DNA of 64,000 bases from Cryobacterium arcticum (GCF_001679725.1 NZ_CP016282.1:3224001-3288000); one strand, 5' to 3'. Shown: positions 1 to 11,012, numbered from the stretch's first letter. Notes: generated from the sequence alone by a model not told the origin. Numbers and translations: made by a program.

Positions 1-423
1 GAGGTACGAGAGCACGTCGTAGAGCAGCATGCCCGCGCCCACATACGCGCGCTCGATCACCCGCTTCTTGAGCGGGTAGAGGAAGCGCACGGGCTTGACC
101 AGGTGCGGGGCGATGCGTTTGAGCAGCAGGCCACGTTCGGTCAGGGCCTCCCGCACCAGGCGGAAGTCGAGCTGTTCGAGGTAGCGGATGCCGCCGTGCA
201 CCAGCTTCGACGACCGGCTGGAGGTGCCCGACGCCCAGTCCCTGGCCTCGAGCATGCCCACGCTCAGGCCACGGGTCACCGCGTCCAGCGCGCAGCCGGT
301 GCCCACGATTCCCCCGCCGACAACGAGAATGTCGAGCTCTTTGTCCTTGAGGCGTTCGATCGCGGCCGCGCGTTCCTCTGGTCCGAGCTTTGTGGACCTG
401 GTCACCGAATTATCGTGCGTCAT
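1..423 (-). CDS. glpD: Aerobic glycerol-3-phosphate dehydrogenase, N-terminal part (cut by window edge)
   Basis: Only the first 141 residues are inside the window; the frame is still open at the left edge. The family is an FAD enzyme at the inner face of the membrane that oxidises glycerol-3-phosphate to dihydroxyacetone phosphate and passes electrons to quinone. The FAD-binding motif GGGIVGTG is at residues 36-43 and the family signature SSKLVHGGIRYLEQ at 71-84. The ATG (421-423) is preceded on the minus strand by GGGAG about 8 nt upstream. The 49 bases to the guaB3 stop show no terminator-like structure, so read-through from guaB3 is possible. The family assignment is firm; completeness cannot be judged. 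Confidence 0.9.
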   Translation of the reverse strand, partial: MTHDNSVTRSTKLGPEERAAAIERLKDKELDILVVGGGIVGTGCALDAVTRGLSVGMLEARDWASGTSSRSSKLVHGGIRYLEQLDFRLVREALTERGLLLKRIAPHLVKPVRFLYPLKKRVIERAYVGAGMLLYDVLSYL

Positions 424-472
424 CTGCAAACTCCCATCGCCATCGGTGGTGCTTGCTTCGACGCTAGTTCAC

Positions 473-1588
473 TCAGTACGGCGCGACAACTACCTCAACC
501 CGCTGAAATTCTTTGATTCCGCTGTATCCGGTGGTGGCCATCGAGCGACGCAGCGCGCCGACCAGGTTGGCGGTGCCGTCGGCCACGGTGGACGGGCCGT
601 ACAGGATCGCTTCGAGCGGGGCGACGGAGCCCACCTCGACGCGCCGGCCGCGGGGCAGCTGGGAGTGGTGCGCCTCGGCTCCCCAGTGGAAGCCGCCGCC
701 GGGCGCGTCGGTGGCGCGCGCGAGAGCGGTGCCGAGCATCACGGCATCCGCGCCGCAGGCGATGGCCTTGACGATGTCGCCGGAGGTGCTCAAGCCGCCG
801 TCGGCGATGACGTGCACGTACCGGCCGCCGGACTCGTCCATATAGTCGCGGCGGGCGCCGGCGACGTCGGCCACGGCGGTGGCCATGGGGGCGTGGATGC
901 CGAGGCTGGTGCGGGTGGTGGAGGCCGCGCCGCCGCCGAAGCCGACGAGCACGCCGGCCGCTCCGGTGCGCATCAGGTGCAGGGCCGCGGTGTAGGTGGC
1001 GGCGCCGCCGACGATGACGGGCACGTCGAGGTCGTAGATGAACTTCTTGAGGTTCAGCGGCTCCTGGTTGCGGGAGACGTGCTCGGCCGAGACCGTGGTG
1101 CCACGGATGACGAACAGGTCGACGCCGGCGGCGACGACGGTTTCGTAGAGTTCCTGGGTGCGCTGCGGCGACAGGGCACCGGCGACGGTGACGCCCGCTG
1201 CGCGGATCTCAGCGAGGCGCTCGGTGACGAGGGCCGGCTTGATCGGTTCGGCGTAGATCTCCTGCATGCGGGCCGTGGCCTTATCGGCGGGCAGGTCGCG
1301 GATCTCGGCGAGCAGCGGCTCGGGGTTCTCGTAACGGGTCCAGAGGCCCTCGAGGTCGAGCACACCCAGTCCGCCGAGCTGGCCCATCATGATCGCGGTC
1401 GTCGGGGAGACGACCGAGTCCATCGGGGCGGCCAGGAACGGGATGTCGAACTGGTACGCGTCGATGGACCAGCCGACCGACACATCCTCGGGGTCACGGG
1501 TGCGCCGGGAGGGCACCACCGCGATGTCGTCGAAGGCGTACACACGCCGAGCGCGCTTGGACCGGCCGATTTCAATTTCCATACTCAC
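473..1588 (-). CDS. guaB3: GuaB3-family IMP dehydrogenase-related protein
   Basis: A 371-residue TIM-barrel protein of the IMPDH/GMP reductase superfamily that lacks the CBS pair found in the neighbouring guaB. GuaB3 paralogues are widespread in actinobacteria; a GMP reductase activity has been reported for a cyanobacterial member, but the actinobacterial role is less clear. The catalytic-loop region reads GFGGGAASTTR at 216-226, so the IMPDH catalytic Cys position (GPGSICTTR) is Ser223 here. The phosphate-binding IADGGLSTSGD segment is intact. I chose the GTG at 1586-1588 because TAAACT (1595-1600) ends exactly 6 nt upstream, which fits a leaderless transcript; an ATG two codons later is the alternative. 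guaB lies directly upstream. Confidence 0.9.
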   Translation of the reverse strand: MSMEIEIGRSKRARRVYAFDDIAVVPSRRTRDPEDVSVGWSIDAYQFDIPFLAAPMDSVVSPTTAIMMGQLGGLGVLDLEGLWTRYENPEPLLAEIRDLPADKATARMQEIYAEPIKPALVTERLAEIRAAGVTVAGALSPQRTQELYETVVAAGVDLFVIRGTTVSAEHVSRNQEPLNLKKFIYDLDVPVIVGGAATYTAALHLMRTGAAGVLVGFGGGAASTTRTSLGIHAPMATAVADVAGARRDYMDESGGRYVHVIADGGLSTSGDIVKAIACGADAVMLGTALARATDAPGGGFHWGAEAHHSQLPRGRRVEVGSVAPLEAILYGPSTVADGTANLVGALRRSMATTGYSGIKEFQRVEVVVAPY

Positions 1589-1594
1589 CCGCCC

Positions 1595-1600
1595 AGTTTA
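1595..1600 (-). promoter_or_regulatory. Candidate -10 element for a leaderless guaB3 transcript
   Basis: On the minus strand the sequence reads TAAACT, then six bases, then GTG. This places the expected transcription start on or next to the start codon. The same TAnnnT spacing occurs at eight other genes in this window. No clear -35 is visible. Confidence 0.55.
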
Positions 1601-1646
1601 GTCGCAGCCCCCACTCAGCCAGGCCATCGACCTTCCCCCACACCTC

Positions 1647-1709
1647 CCGCGAACCGTGAGAAAAGCCCTGAAAACTCTTGGGTTTCGGGGCTTCGCTCAC
1701 AGTTCGCGG
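1647..1709 (-). terminator. Long imperfect hairpin after guaB
   Basis: The 125 bases between guaB and guaB3 contain an extended inverted repeat. CCGCGAAC (1647-1654) pairs with GTTCGCGG (1702-1709), then GTGAG (1656-1660) with CTCAC (1696-1700), then GCCC (1665-1668) with GGGC (1688-1691), with a further partly paired apical part. It begins 5 bases after the guaB stop and could end the guaB transcript, but it is longer than a usual intrinsic terminator and has no clean U-tract. It may instead be a mobile palindromic element or an RNA structure. Confidence 0.45.
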
Positions 1710-1713
1710 ATGG

Positions 1714-4757
<3,044 letters not shown>

Positions 4758-4766
4758 GGGCTGACG

Positions 4767-5750
4767 ATGATCGACTGGGGAGCAATCTTTAGCAACGCGG
4801 CCGTCGAGCTGATCAGCCCGACCACCGCCGCCTACGCCCTCGCGGCGCTGGGCCTGGCCGTACACTTCGGCTACACCGGCCTGCTCAACTTCGGCCAGGC
4901 GGGCTTCATGGCACTCGGCGCCTACGGGTACGCGATCTCGACCCTGACCTTCGGGTTCCCGGTCTGGGCATCCGTGCTCGTCGGCATCGGCGCATCCGTG
5001 ATCTTCGCGCTGGTGCTGGGCATCCCGACCCTGCGGTTGCGGGCCGACTATCTGGCCATCGTGACCATCGCGGCCGCCGAAATCGTGCGACTGCTGTTCA
5101 CGACGAACACCTTCGAACCCGTCACGGGTTCGGCCAACGGGCTCAGCGGCTACAAGGGCGGCTTCGCCGACCTCAACCCGATCCCCGACGGCACCTACGG
5201 GTTCGGTCCGTTCGAGTACAACGCCTACGACTGGTGGCTGCGCATCGTGGCCTGGACCGTCGTGATCCTGGCCTGCCTGTTCACCTGGCAGATCATGCGG
5301 AGCCCCTGGGGCCGTGTGATCAAGGGCATCCGTGAAGACGAGGATGCCGTGCGCGCGCTGGGCAAGAACGTCTACGCCTACAAGATGCAGTCGCTGATTC
5401 TCGGTGGCGTGTTCGGCACGATCGCCGGAATGATCTTCGTGCTGCCGCGGGCCGTTGTGCCGTCGAACTACCAGACGTCGCTGACCTTCTTCGTCTACGC
5501 CATCCTGCTTCTCGGTGGCGCCGCGACGATTCTCGGCCCCGTGATCGGCTCGATGATCTTCTGGGTGCTCCTGTCGTTCTTCTCCGGTTTCATCGCCCGT
5601 GCGGTGGAAGCCGGCTGGCTGCCGTTCATGTCGAGCATCCAGGCCGGGCAGCTGCGCTTCATCCTCGTGGGTGTGGCGATCATGCTCATAGTCATCTACA
5701 GACCGCAGGGCATCTTCGGAAACAAGAAGGAGCTGGCTTTTGTCAAATAA
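4767..5750 (+). CDS. livM: Branched-chain amino-acid ABC transporter permease (LivM type)
   Basis: The second membrane subunit of the importer (327 residues). It is hydrophobic throughout with the LivM-family N-terminus (ALGLAVHFGYTGLLNFGQAG) and the cytoplasmic loop WGRVIKGIREDEDAVRALG, which contacts the ATPase subunits. The C-terminus IYRPQGIFGNKKEL is characteristic. It lies 9 bp after livH and overlaps livG by 11 bp, so the subunits are almost certainly co-translated. No substrate-specificity information can be read from a permease alone. Confidence 0.94.
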   Translation: MIDWGAIFSNAAVELISPTTAAYALAALGLAVHFGYTGLLNFGQAGFMALGAYGYAISTLTFGFPVWASVLVGIGASVIFALVLGIPTLRLRADYLAIVTIAAAEIVRLLFTTNTFEPVTGSANGLSGYKGGFADLNPIPDGTYGFGPFEYNAYDWWLRIVAWTVVILACLFTWQIMRSPWGRVIKGIREDEDAVRALGKNVYAYKMQSLILGGVFGTIAGMIFVLPRAVVPSNYQTSLTFFVYAILLLGGAATILGPVIGSMIFWVLLSFFSGFIARAVEAGWLPFMSSIQAGQLRFILVGVAIMLIVIYRPQGIFGNKKELAFVK

Positions 5751-6663
5751 CACCGTTCCCACCGCCAAGCCCGTCAAGACCGTCGACATGCACATCGGCG
5801 AGGCCGTTCCCGGGTGCAAGAAGAAGGACCCGATCCTCGTGGTCGACGGCGTCAGCCGTACCTTCGGCGGCCTCAAGGCCGTGGATGTCGAGCACCTGGA
5901 GATTCCGCGCGGGGCGATCACCGCCCTGATCGGCCCCAACGGTGCCGGCAAGACCACACTGTTCAACCTGCTCACCGGATTCGACAAGCCCGACACGGGC
6001 TCGTGGACCTTCGACGGCACCCCGATCGGCGGCAAGCCCGCGTTCAAGGTGGCCCGGATGGGCCAGGTGCGCACCTTCCAGCTCACCAAGGCGCTGGGCC
6101 TGCTCACCGTGATGGACAACATGCTGCTCGGCGCCAAGGCGCAGGTCGGCGAGAACCTGTTCCGTGCGGTGCTGCCGTTCCTCTGGCGCCAGCAGGAGAC
6201 CGACAACAAGGCGAAGGCCCTCGACCTGCTCGCCAGGTTCAAGCTGGACACCAAGAAGGACGACTACGCGGCCAGCCTCTCCGGCGGACAGCGCAAGCTC
6301 CTCGAGATGGCTCGGGCGCTCATGAGCGACCCGTCGCTGGTGATGCTCGACGAGCCCATGGCCGGTGTCAACCCGGCGCTGACCCAGTCGCTGCTCGACC
6401 ACATCCTCAACCTGAAGGCGGAGGGCATGAGCGTGCTGTTCGTCGAGCACGACATGCACATGGTGCGCCACATCGCCGACTGGGTGATCGTGATGGCCGA
6501 GGGCAAGGTCGTGGCCGAGGGCGACCCGCACGAGGTCATGCGCAACCAGGCCGTCATCGACGCCTACCTGGGTCAGCACCACGATGAAGACCTCGGCGAG
6601 GATCCTGACGCCGAGAAGGAACATGTCGGAGCCATTAAGGAGCTGCTCGATGACGAACTCTAG
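5740..6663 (+). CDS. livG: ABC transporter ATP-binding protein (LivG type)
   Basis: A 307-residue ATPase that powers the LivHM permease. Walker A GPNGAGKT is at 65-72, the signature LSGGQ at 180-184 and Walker B VMLDEP at 201-206, followed by the switch His in LFVEHDMHMV. The start is TTG at 5740 with AAGGAG six bases upstream; it lies inside the end of livM. The N-terminal 30 residues and an acidic C-terminal tail of about 35 residues extend beyond the usual LivG length of about 255. Confidence 0.94.
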   Translation: MSNNTVPTAKPVKTVDMHIGEAVPGCKKKDPILVVDGVSRTFGGLKAVDVEHLEIPRGAITALIGPNGAGKTTLFNLLTGFDKPDTGSWTFDGTPIGGKPAFKVARMGQVRTFQLTKALGLLTVMDNMLLGAKAQVGENLFRAVLPFLWRQQETDNKAKALDLLARFKLDTKKDDYAASLSGGQRKLLEMARALMSDPSLVMLDEPMAGVNPALTQSLLDHILNLKAEGMSVLFVEHDMHMVRHIADWVIVMAEGKVVAEGDPHEVMRNQAVIDAYLGQHHDEDLGEDPDAEKEHVGAIKELLDDEL

Positions 6664-7420
6664 CCCGCTGATCGACGCGACGCCGCCGCCGGTGCGCTCT
6701 GCCGTCGTCGAGGTGAAGAACGTGACCGCCGGGTATGTGCCCGGGGTCAACATCCTCAACGAGTGCTCACTGACCGCCTACGACGGCGAACTGATCGGCA
6801 TCATCGGCCCGAACGGCGCCGGCAAGTCCACGCTGCTCAAGTCGATCTTCGGCCTGGTCAAGGTGCGCGAGGGCGAGATCCGGCTGCGCGGTGACAACAT
6901 CACCAACCTCAAGGCCAACAAGCTGGTCTCCAAGGGCGTCGGGTTCGTGCCGCAGACGAACAACGTGTTCCCCACGCTCACGATCCAGGAGAACCTGGAG
7001 ATGGGCATGTACCAGAAGCCCAAGGGCCTGGCCGAACGCCTCGAGTTCGTCACCGAGATCTTCCCGGAACTGCGTAAGCGCCTCGGCCAGCGGGCCGGTT
7101 CGCTCTCGGGCGGCGAGCGCCAGATGGTGGCGATGTCGCGGGCGCTCATGATGGGCCCGCACGTGCTGCTGCTCGACGAGCCGAGCGCCGGGCTCTCCCC
7201 CGTGCGTCAGGACGAGGCGTTCCTGCGCGTGAAGGAGATCAACAAGGCCGGCGTGACCACCATCATGGTGGAGCAGAACGCCCGTCGCTGCCTGCAGATC
7301 TGTGACCGCGGCTACGTGCTCGACCAGGGTCGGGATGCCTACACCGGCACCGGCCGTGAGCTGCTGAACGACCCCAAGGTGATCGGCCTGTACCTGGGCA
7401 CCCTGGGCCAGGACGACTAG
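6650..7420 (+). CDS. livF: ABC transporter ATP-binding protein (LivF type)
   Basis: The second ATPase of the importer (256 residues). Walker A GPNGAGKS is at 53-60, LSGGE at 152-156 and LLLDEP at 173-178. I chose the ATG at 6650 because AAGGAG stands 7 nt upstream; it overlaps the end of livG by 14 bp. Last gene of the + strand livHMGF operon. The binding protein livK is not in the operon but faces it from the opposite strand. Confidence 0.94.
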   Translation: MTNSSPLIDATPPPVRSAVVEVKNVTAGYVPGVNILNECSLTAYDGELIGIIGPNGAGKSTLLKSIFGLVKVREGEIRLRGDNITNLKANKLVSKGVGFVPQTNNVFPTLTIQENLEMGMYQKPKGLAERLEFVTEIFPELRKRLGQRAGSLSGGERQMVAMSRALMMGPHVLLLDEPSAGLSPVRQDEAFLRVKEINKAGVTTIMVEQNARRCLQICDRGYVLDQGRDAYTGTGRELLNDPKVIGLYLGTLGQDD

Positions 7421-7964
7421 CCCCACCCGCACCACTCGCTTCACCCCCGTGCCCCGGCGCGGACGTGCTGCCCGTTTCCACGGAGCAGCCCGGCCGCCCG
7501 GGGCACGCGGCGTTTAACCGCGCGGCCCCTGCGCCCCTCTGGAGGCGCCAACCGCGCCGGGCACGCCATCCGGGCGCTCCGCCCTCCCCCGGGCCTCCCA
7601 GCGGCCCCTGAGCGCCGCCGCCGCCGAGGTCGCGGATGCGTCTGGGTGCCTCTGGTGCATAGCTCCTGCAGTTCCCTCGGCGACGGATGCTGCACCCCGG
7701 AAATACGGGCCCGGGCATCCGCTGCGCCGAATCGAGCAGGAGTTGTGCACACCGCGCCCCGAACGGGCGTGTGCGGGCACGGCCAGGGTAGACGGGGCAC
7801 AGTGGCAAGGCACAGCGGGCACGGGCACACCGGGCGTCAGGGGCACAGCGGGCGCCAGGGGCACACGGGGCGGCGCGGGCACGCAGAAGGGCCCCGGCCG
7901 AAGCCGGGGCCCTTCTGGTGCTGTGCGGTACGTCTGCTGTGGGTGTACCGGTTAGCGGTGGTGA
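7421..7964. other. GC-rich convergent spacer between livF and livK
   Basis: This 544-bp stretch contains no gene I can support. Several open frames cross it on both strands, but they are Pro/Arg/Gly-rich, overlap one another and have no recognisable motif, as expected for very GC-rich DNA. An imperfect inverted repeat (7655-7669 against 7736-7750, two mismatches in 15) and a degenerate GGGGCACA/GCGGGC direct-repeat stretch (about 7795-7880) precede a strong terminator. Confidence 0.6.
7885..7916 (-). terminator. Terminator hairpin for livK (possibly bidirectional)
   Basis: A perfect 14-bp stem (7885-7898 with 7903-7916) closes a four-base loop that reads TTCG on the minus strand and is closed by C-G, a stable cUUCGg tetraloop. 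It lies 49 bp after the livK stop and could also stop livHMGF transcription. No U-tract follows. Confidence 0.75.
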
Positions 7965-9263
7965 CTAGTTGATGCGGGCGTAGGTGTTGTCTGCGCCGTA
8001 CTGGTAGATACCGATGGTCGCGTCGGTCGGGTCGCCGTTCTCGTCGAACGTGATCGGGCCGGAGTAACCGTCGTAGTCGATCTGCTCACCCTTGGCGAGT
8101 GCCTCGGCGCCCGACTTGAAGTCGGTGACCTTGGTGCCCTCGCCGCTGCCGCCGGAGACCTGCTGCAGGTACTTGGCGATGGACTCACCCGAGACGTCGT
8201 TGGCCGCGTACGCAGCCAGGGCGATCAGGATGACGGCGTCGTACGACTCAGCGGCGTAGCTGTAGTCGGTGAGCGTCGGGTCGACCTCGAGCAGACGCTC
8301 GGTGAAGTCACCGAGGGTCGCCACGTCGAGTCCGGGCAGCGTGCCCTTCGAGCCCTCGACCAGGCCGGGAGCGAAGTCGGCGCTGTAGTCGGCCAGGTTG
8401 CCGTCAACGAAGTAGAGCTTGTCGCCCGGGAATCCGCCGCCGACCAGGGACGGGGTGATGACCTTTGCCTGGTCGAACGTGATCAGTGCGATCGCGTCGG
8501 GGTTGGCTGCGGTGACTTCGGCGATCTGTGCCGCGAAGTTCGCGTCACCCTCGTTGAAGAGCGAGGTCGCGACAACTTCGCCACCGGCTGCCTCGAAGGC
8601 GGCGGTGGTGGAGTCGGCGAGGCCGGTTCCGTAGGAGTCGTTGAGCACGATCAGTCCGAGGGTGCTGTTGCCGTCTTCGGCGATCTGGTTGCCCAGAACT
8701 TCACCCTGCAGCAGGTCGGAGGGAGCGGTGCGCCAGTAGAGGCCCTTGTCGTCGTAGGACGTGAAGTCCGCCGAGGTGTTGGCCGGGGAGAACTGCACGA
8801 CGCCGGCACCGGTGATCTGGTCGATGACCGTCTTGGAGACGCCCGAGGACGCCGCACCGATGATCGCGGTGACCTTCTGCGAGAGCAGGTCGGTCACGGA
8901 GACGGTGGCGGTGTCGGTCGTGGTGTCGCCCGAGTCACGGAGGATGGCTTCGATGTCGATGCCCAGGCCTGCGTCGTTGACCTCGTTGATGGCGAGCTGT
9001 ACACCGGCTTCTTCGGGCGGGCCGAGGAAGGCGAGTCCACCACTCTGCGGCAGGATCGTTCCGACCTTCAGGGCCAGATCGCGGTCGCCGGCCTCGACGG
9101 GGTTGACATCGCTGCTGGTCGCTGCGGGCTCTTCGGATGCGGCCGGCGTGCTCTCCGACGTGCTGCATCCGGTGAGCAGAAGTGCGCTGACGCCGAAGAT
9201 GGCGACGCCTGTGACTACGGCGCGGGCCGAGCGGGAGGCCGAGGCCTTCGCGAATACGCTCAT
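7965..9263 (-). CDS. livK: Branched-chain amino-acid type ABC transporter substrate-binding lipoprotein
   Basis: A 432-residue solute-binding protein of the periplasmic-binding-protein type I fold. The signal peptide ends in the lipobox LLTGC with lipidated Cys33, so the protein should be anchored outside the membrane. A Ser/Thr/Ala/Glu linker (34-55) precedes the binding domain, which begins LALKVGTILPQSGGLAFLG as in the family. AGGAGC lies just upstream of the ATG. It faces the livHMGF operon tail to tail and probably serves it, but is transcribed separately; its promoter region carries candidate operators. Confidence 0.92.
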   Translation of the reverse strand: MSVFAKASASRSARAVVTGVAIFGVSALLLTGCSTSESTPAASEEPAATSSDVNPVEAGDRDLALKVGTILPQSGGLAFLGPPEEAGVQLAINEVNDAGLGIDIEAILRDSGDTTTDTATVSVTDLLSQKVTAIIGAASSGVSKTVIDQITGAGVVQFSPANTSADFTSYDDKGLYWRTAPSDLLQGEVLGNQIAEDGNSTLGLIVLNDSYGTGLADSTTAAFEAAGGEVVATSLFNEGDANFAAQIAEVTAANPDAIALITFDQAKVITPSLVGGGFPGDKLYFVDGNLADYSADFAPGLVEGSKGTLPGLDVATLGDFTERLLEVDPTLTDYSYAAESYDAVILIALAAYAANDVSGESIAKYLQQVSGGSGEGTKVTDFKSGAEALAKGEQIDYDGYSGPITFDENGDPTDATIGIYQYGADNTYARIN

Positions 9264-9298
9264 GTTGCTCCTAGGGTAAGGGGAATCGAGAGGTCGAG

Positions 9299-9321
9299 CA
9301 CGGCAAACGATCGTTGCCGTG
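9299..9321 (-). promoter_or_regulatory. Inverted repeat upstream of livK
   Basis: CACGGCAA (9299-9306) and TTGCCGTG (9314-9321) are perfect inverted arms around ACGATCG. It lies 36-58 bp upstream of the livK start, within the likely transcribed leader or core promoter. It could be an operator or an RNA hairpin. Confidence 0.45.
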
Positions 9322-9364
9322 TTGCAAAGGTATTCATCGGAACGACATCAAACAAGGCGGTCGT

Positions 9365-9380
9365 GTTACAGGCGTGTAAC
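9365..9380 (-). promoter_or_regulatory. GTTACA-N4-TGTAAC palindrome upstream of livK
   Basis: A 16-bp palindrome with 6-bp arms lies about 100 bp upstream of livK. Read as GTTAC-N6-GTAAC it resembles the half-site spacing of actinobacterial GlnR boxes (GTnAC-N6-GAAAC), and a further GTTACGAAAC follows at 9392-9401. A transcription-factor site is likely from position and symmetry; the regulator is a guess. Confidence 0.45.
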
Positions 9381-9532
9381 GCGACCAAATCGTTACGAAA
9401 CGTCCTTCTGATCAGGATGCCTTCAGCAGTCGTTCAGCGGGCGCGCGCGGTTTGCCCCCAAACGGGGGCCAGCGGGTGGGCGTAAGAAACCGTAACGGGC
9501 GGGGCGCTCCGGATGCGGCGCGGCCCGGCCTC

Positions 9533-10477
9533 TCAGACCAGGTCGGTCAGCAAACGCCGCTGTGAGCGCCCGGCGACGATCATGTCGACCGTGAGCACGA
9601 TCAGGGCCACCCAGACCAGGCCGAAGCCGAGCCAGCGTTCGGGCGGCATCGGCTCCTGCAGGACCACGACCCCCACGATCAGCTGCAGGACCGGCGCGAG
9701 GTACTGCACCAGCCCGAGCGTGGACAGGGGCAGGCGGCGCGATGCGGCGGCGAAGAACAGCAGCGGCACGGCGGTGATCACTCCGGAGCCGATCAGCGCG
9801 ACGGTGTGCAACGGGGACACCGTGCCGAAGGTCAGCCCGGTGAGCAGCGACACCACCACGAGCTGCACGATCGCGATGGGCGCCAGCCACATCGTCTCCA
9901 GGGTCAGCCCAGTGAGGGCATCCAGGTGCCCGCCGACCCGCTTCTTGATCAGGCCGTAGAGGCCGAAGGAGAAGGCCAGGATGAGAGAGATCCACGGCAC
10001 GGTGCCGTAGCCGACGCTGAGCACGATCACGGCGATGAAGCTGATCACCACGGCGGCCCACTGGGCGGCGCGCAACCGCTCGTGCAGCACGAGCACCCCA
10101 AGCAGCACCGTGATGATCGGGTTGATGAAGTAGCCCAGTGCCGTCTCGACGACGTGTCCGCTCAGGGCGGCGAGGATGAAGGTCTGCCAGTTGATGAAGA
10201 TCAGCACGCCGGCCAGGCCCATCGTCCAGACCACCCTCGGGGTGCGCAGTGCTGCCACCAGCGGGCGCCACGCCCGGGTCGCGAGGATCAGCACACCGCA
10301 GAAGACCAGGGAGAACAGCACCCGCCAGGCCACGATCTCGAACGCGCCCGTGGGCGCAAGGAGCAGGAAGTACAGCGGCAGGAAGCCCCAGATGCCGTAG
10401 GAACAGATCGCGTAGATCAGGCCGGTGTTCGCGGCGCTGCGCACGGCAGGTTTACGTCGTGTGGGGCCCTGCGTCAT
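9533..10477 (-). CDS. rarD: RarD-like EamA-family (DMT) permease
   Basis: A 314-residue integral membrane protein with about ten hydrophobic helices in two EamA halves. The N-terminal GLIYAICSYGIWGFLPLYF is the RarD signature, and the GYFINPIITVLLGVLVLHERL segment ends the first half as in that family. RarD proteins are named for chloramphenicol sensitivity in enterobacteria but their physiological substrate is not known. The gene follows the groES terminator and is probably transcribed on its own; CAGGAT seven bases before the ATG is a weak -10 match. Confidence 0.85.
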   Translation of the reverse strand: MTQGPTRRKPAVRSAANTGLIYAICSYGIWGFLPLYFLLLAPTGAFEIVAWRVLFSLVFCGVLILATRAWRPLVAALRTPRVVWTMGLAGVLIFINWQTFILAALSGHVVETALGYFINPIITVLLGVLVLHERLRAAQWAAVVISFIAVIVLSVGYGTVPWISLILAFSFGLYGLIKKRVGGHLDALTGLTLETMWLAPIAIVQLVVVSLLTGLTFGTVSPLHTVALIGSGVITAVPLLFFAAASRRLPLSTLGLVQYLAPVLQLIVGVVVLQEPMPPERWLGFGLVWVALIVLTVDMIVAGRSQRRLLTDLV

Positions 10478-10529
10478 GCCGGTGATCCTGTCTGGGCAGC
10501 GGTTTCATTCCGCGAGTGCGGACACGAAA

Positions 10530-10559
10530 AATCCCGGATGGCCGAGGCCATCCGGGATT
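10530..10559 (-). terminator. Intrinsic terminator of groES
   Basis: Perfect 14-bp arms (10530-10543 and 10546-10559) with a 2-nt gap are followed on the minus strand by TTTTCG. It starts 18 bp beyond the groES stop codon and separates groES from rarD. Confidence 0.85.
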
Positions 10560-10577
10560 CAACGATATGGGGTGTTA

Positions 10578-10874
10578 CTAGCGAACGACGACCGCGAGAA
10601 CGTCGCGGGCCGACAGAACGAGGAGGTCCTCGCCACCGAACTTGACTTCGGTTCCACCGTACTTGGAGTAGATCACCTTGTCGCCGACGGCGACGTCGAG
10701 CGGGATGCGGTTGCCGTTGTCGTCAATGCGGCCGGGGCCGACGGCGACAACTTCGCCTTCCTGGGGCTTCTCTTTGGCGGTGTCCGGGATCACAAGTCCG
10801 GAAGCGGTGGTCTGTTCTGCATCCACCTGCTTGATGACGATGCGATCTTCGAGCGGCTTGATGGAGACCGACAC
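10578..10874 (-). CDS. groES: Co-chaperonin GroES
   Basis: The 98-residue 10-kDa lid of the GroEL folding chamber, which acts in the cytosol. It begins [15 protein letters not shown], followed by the mobile-loop region ([10 protein letters not shown]) that contacts GroEL, and has the usual length. The GTG start (10872-10874) is preceded by AAAGAGG at a spacing of 6. groEL does not follow: a terminator and rarD come next, so groES is a single-gene unit and groEL must lie elsewhere. Two CIRCE operators upstream imply HrcA repression relieved by heat. Confidence 0.97.
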   Translation of the reverse strand: MSVSIKPLEDRIVIKQVDAEQTTASGLVIPDTAKEKPQEGEVVAVGPGRIDDNGNRIPLDVAVGDKVIYSKYGGTEVKFGGEDLLVLSARDVLAVVVR

Positions 10875-10903
10875 GGTTGACCTCTTTCTTAGCTAAGACG
10901 TAG

Positions 10904-10930
10904 TTAGCAGACTCACAGCGAGAGTGCTAA
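10904..10930. promoter_or_regulatory. CIRCE operator 1 (HrcA site), imperfect left arm
   Basis: TTAGCAGAC-N9-GAGTGCTAA. The right arm is a perfect match to CIRCE (TTAGCACTC-N9-GAGTGCTAA) and the left arm matches 7 of 9 positions. It is 30 bp upstream of the groES start. Confidence 0.8.
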
Positions 10931-10948
10931 GTCGAGTTTAGGGCGCAA

Positions 10949-10975
10949 CTGGCACTCACGCAACGTGAGTGCCAG
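10949..10975. promoter_or_regulatory. CIRCE operator 2 (HrcA site), perfect palindrome
   Basis: CTGGCACTC-N9-GAGTGCCAG is a perfect inverted repeat with the CIRCE spacing of nine, differing from the consensus only in the outer bases. It lies 18 bp from the first site and 43 bp from the start of the divergent methyltransferase gene, so it may influence both directions. Confidence 0.8.
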
Positions 10976-11006
10976 AGTGCACGGGACTCCACCCGGTTTC
11001 GGTTGA

Positions 11007-11012
11007 TAGGTT
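11007..11012 (+). promoter_or_regulatory. Candidate -10 for a leaderless transcript of the 11019 gene
   Basis: TAGGTT is followed by six bases (TGCGGG) and then the ATG, which fits the leaderless spacing seen at other genes here. Confidence 0.55.

Noticed and set aside
7263..7882. Overlapping minus-strand frames in the livF-livK spacer
   Set aside because: Pro/Arg/Gly-rich, several frames open at once, no ribosome site or family motif; one overlaps livF.
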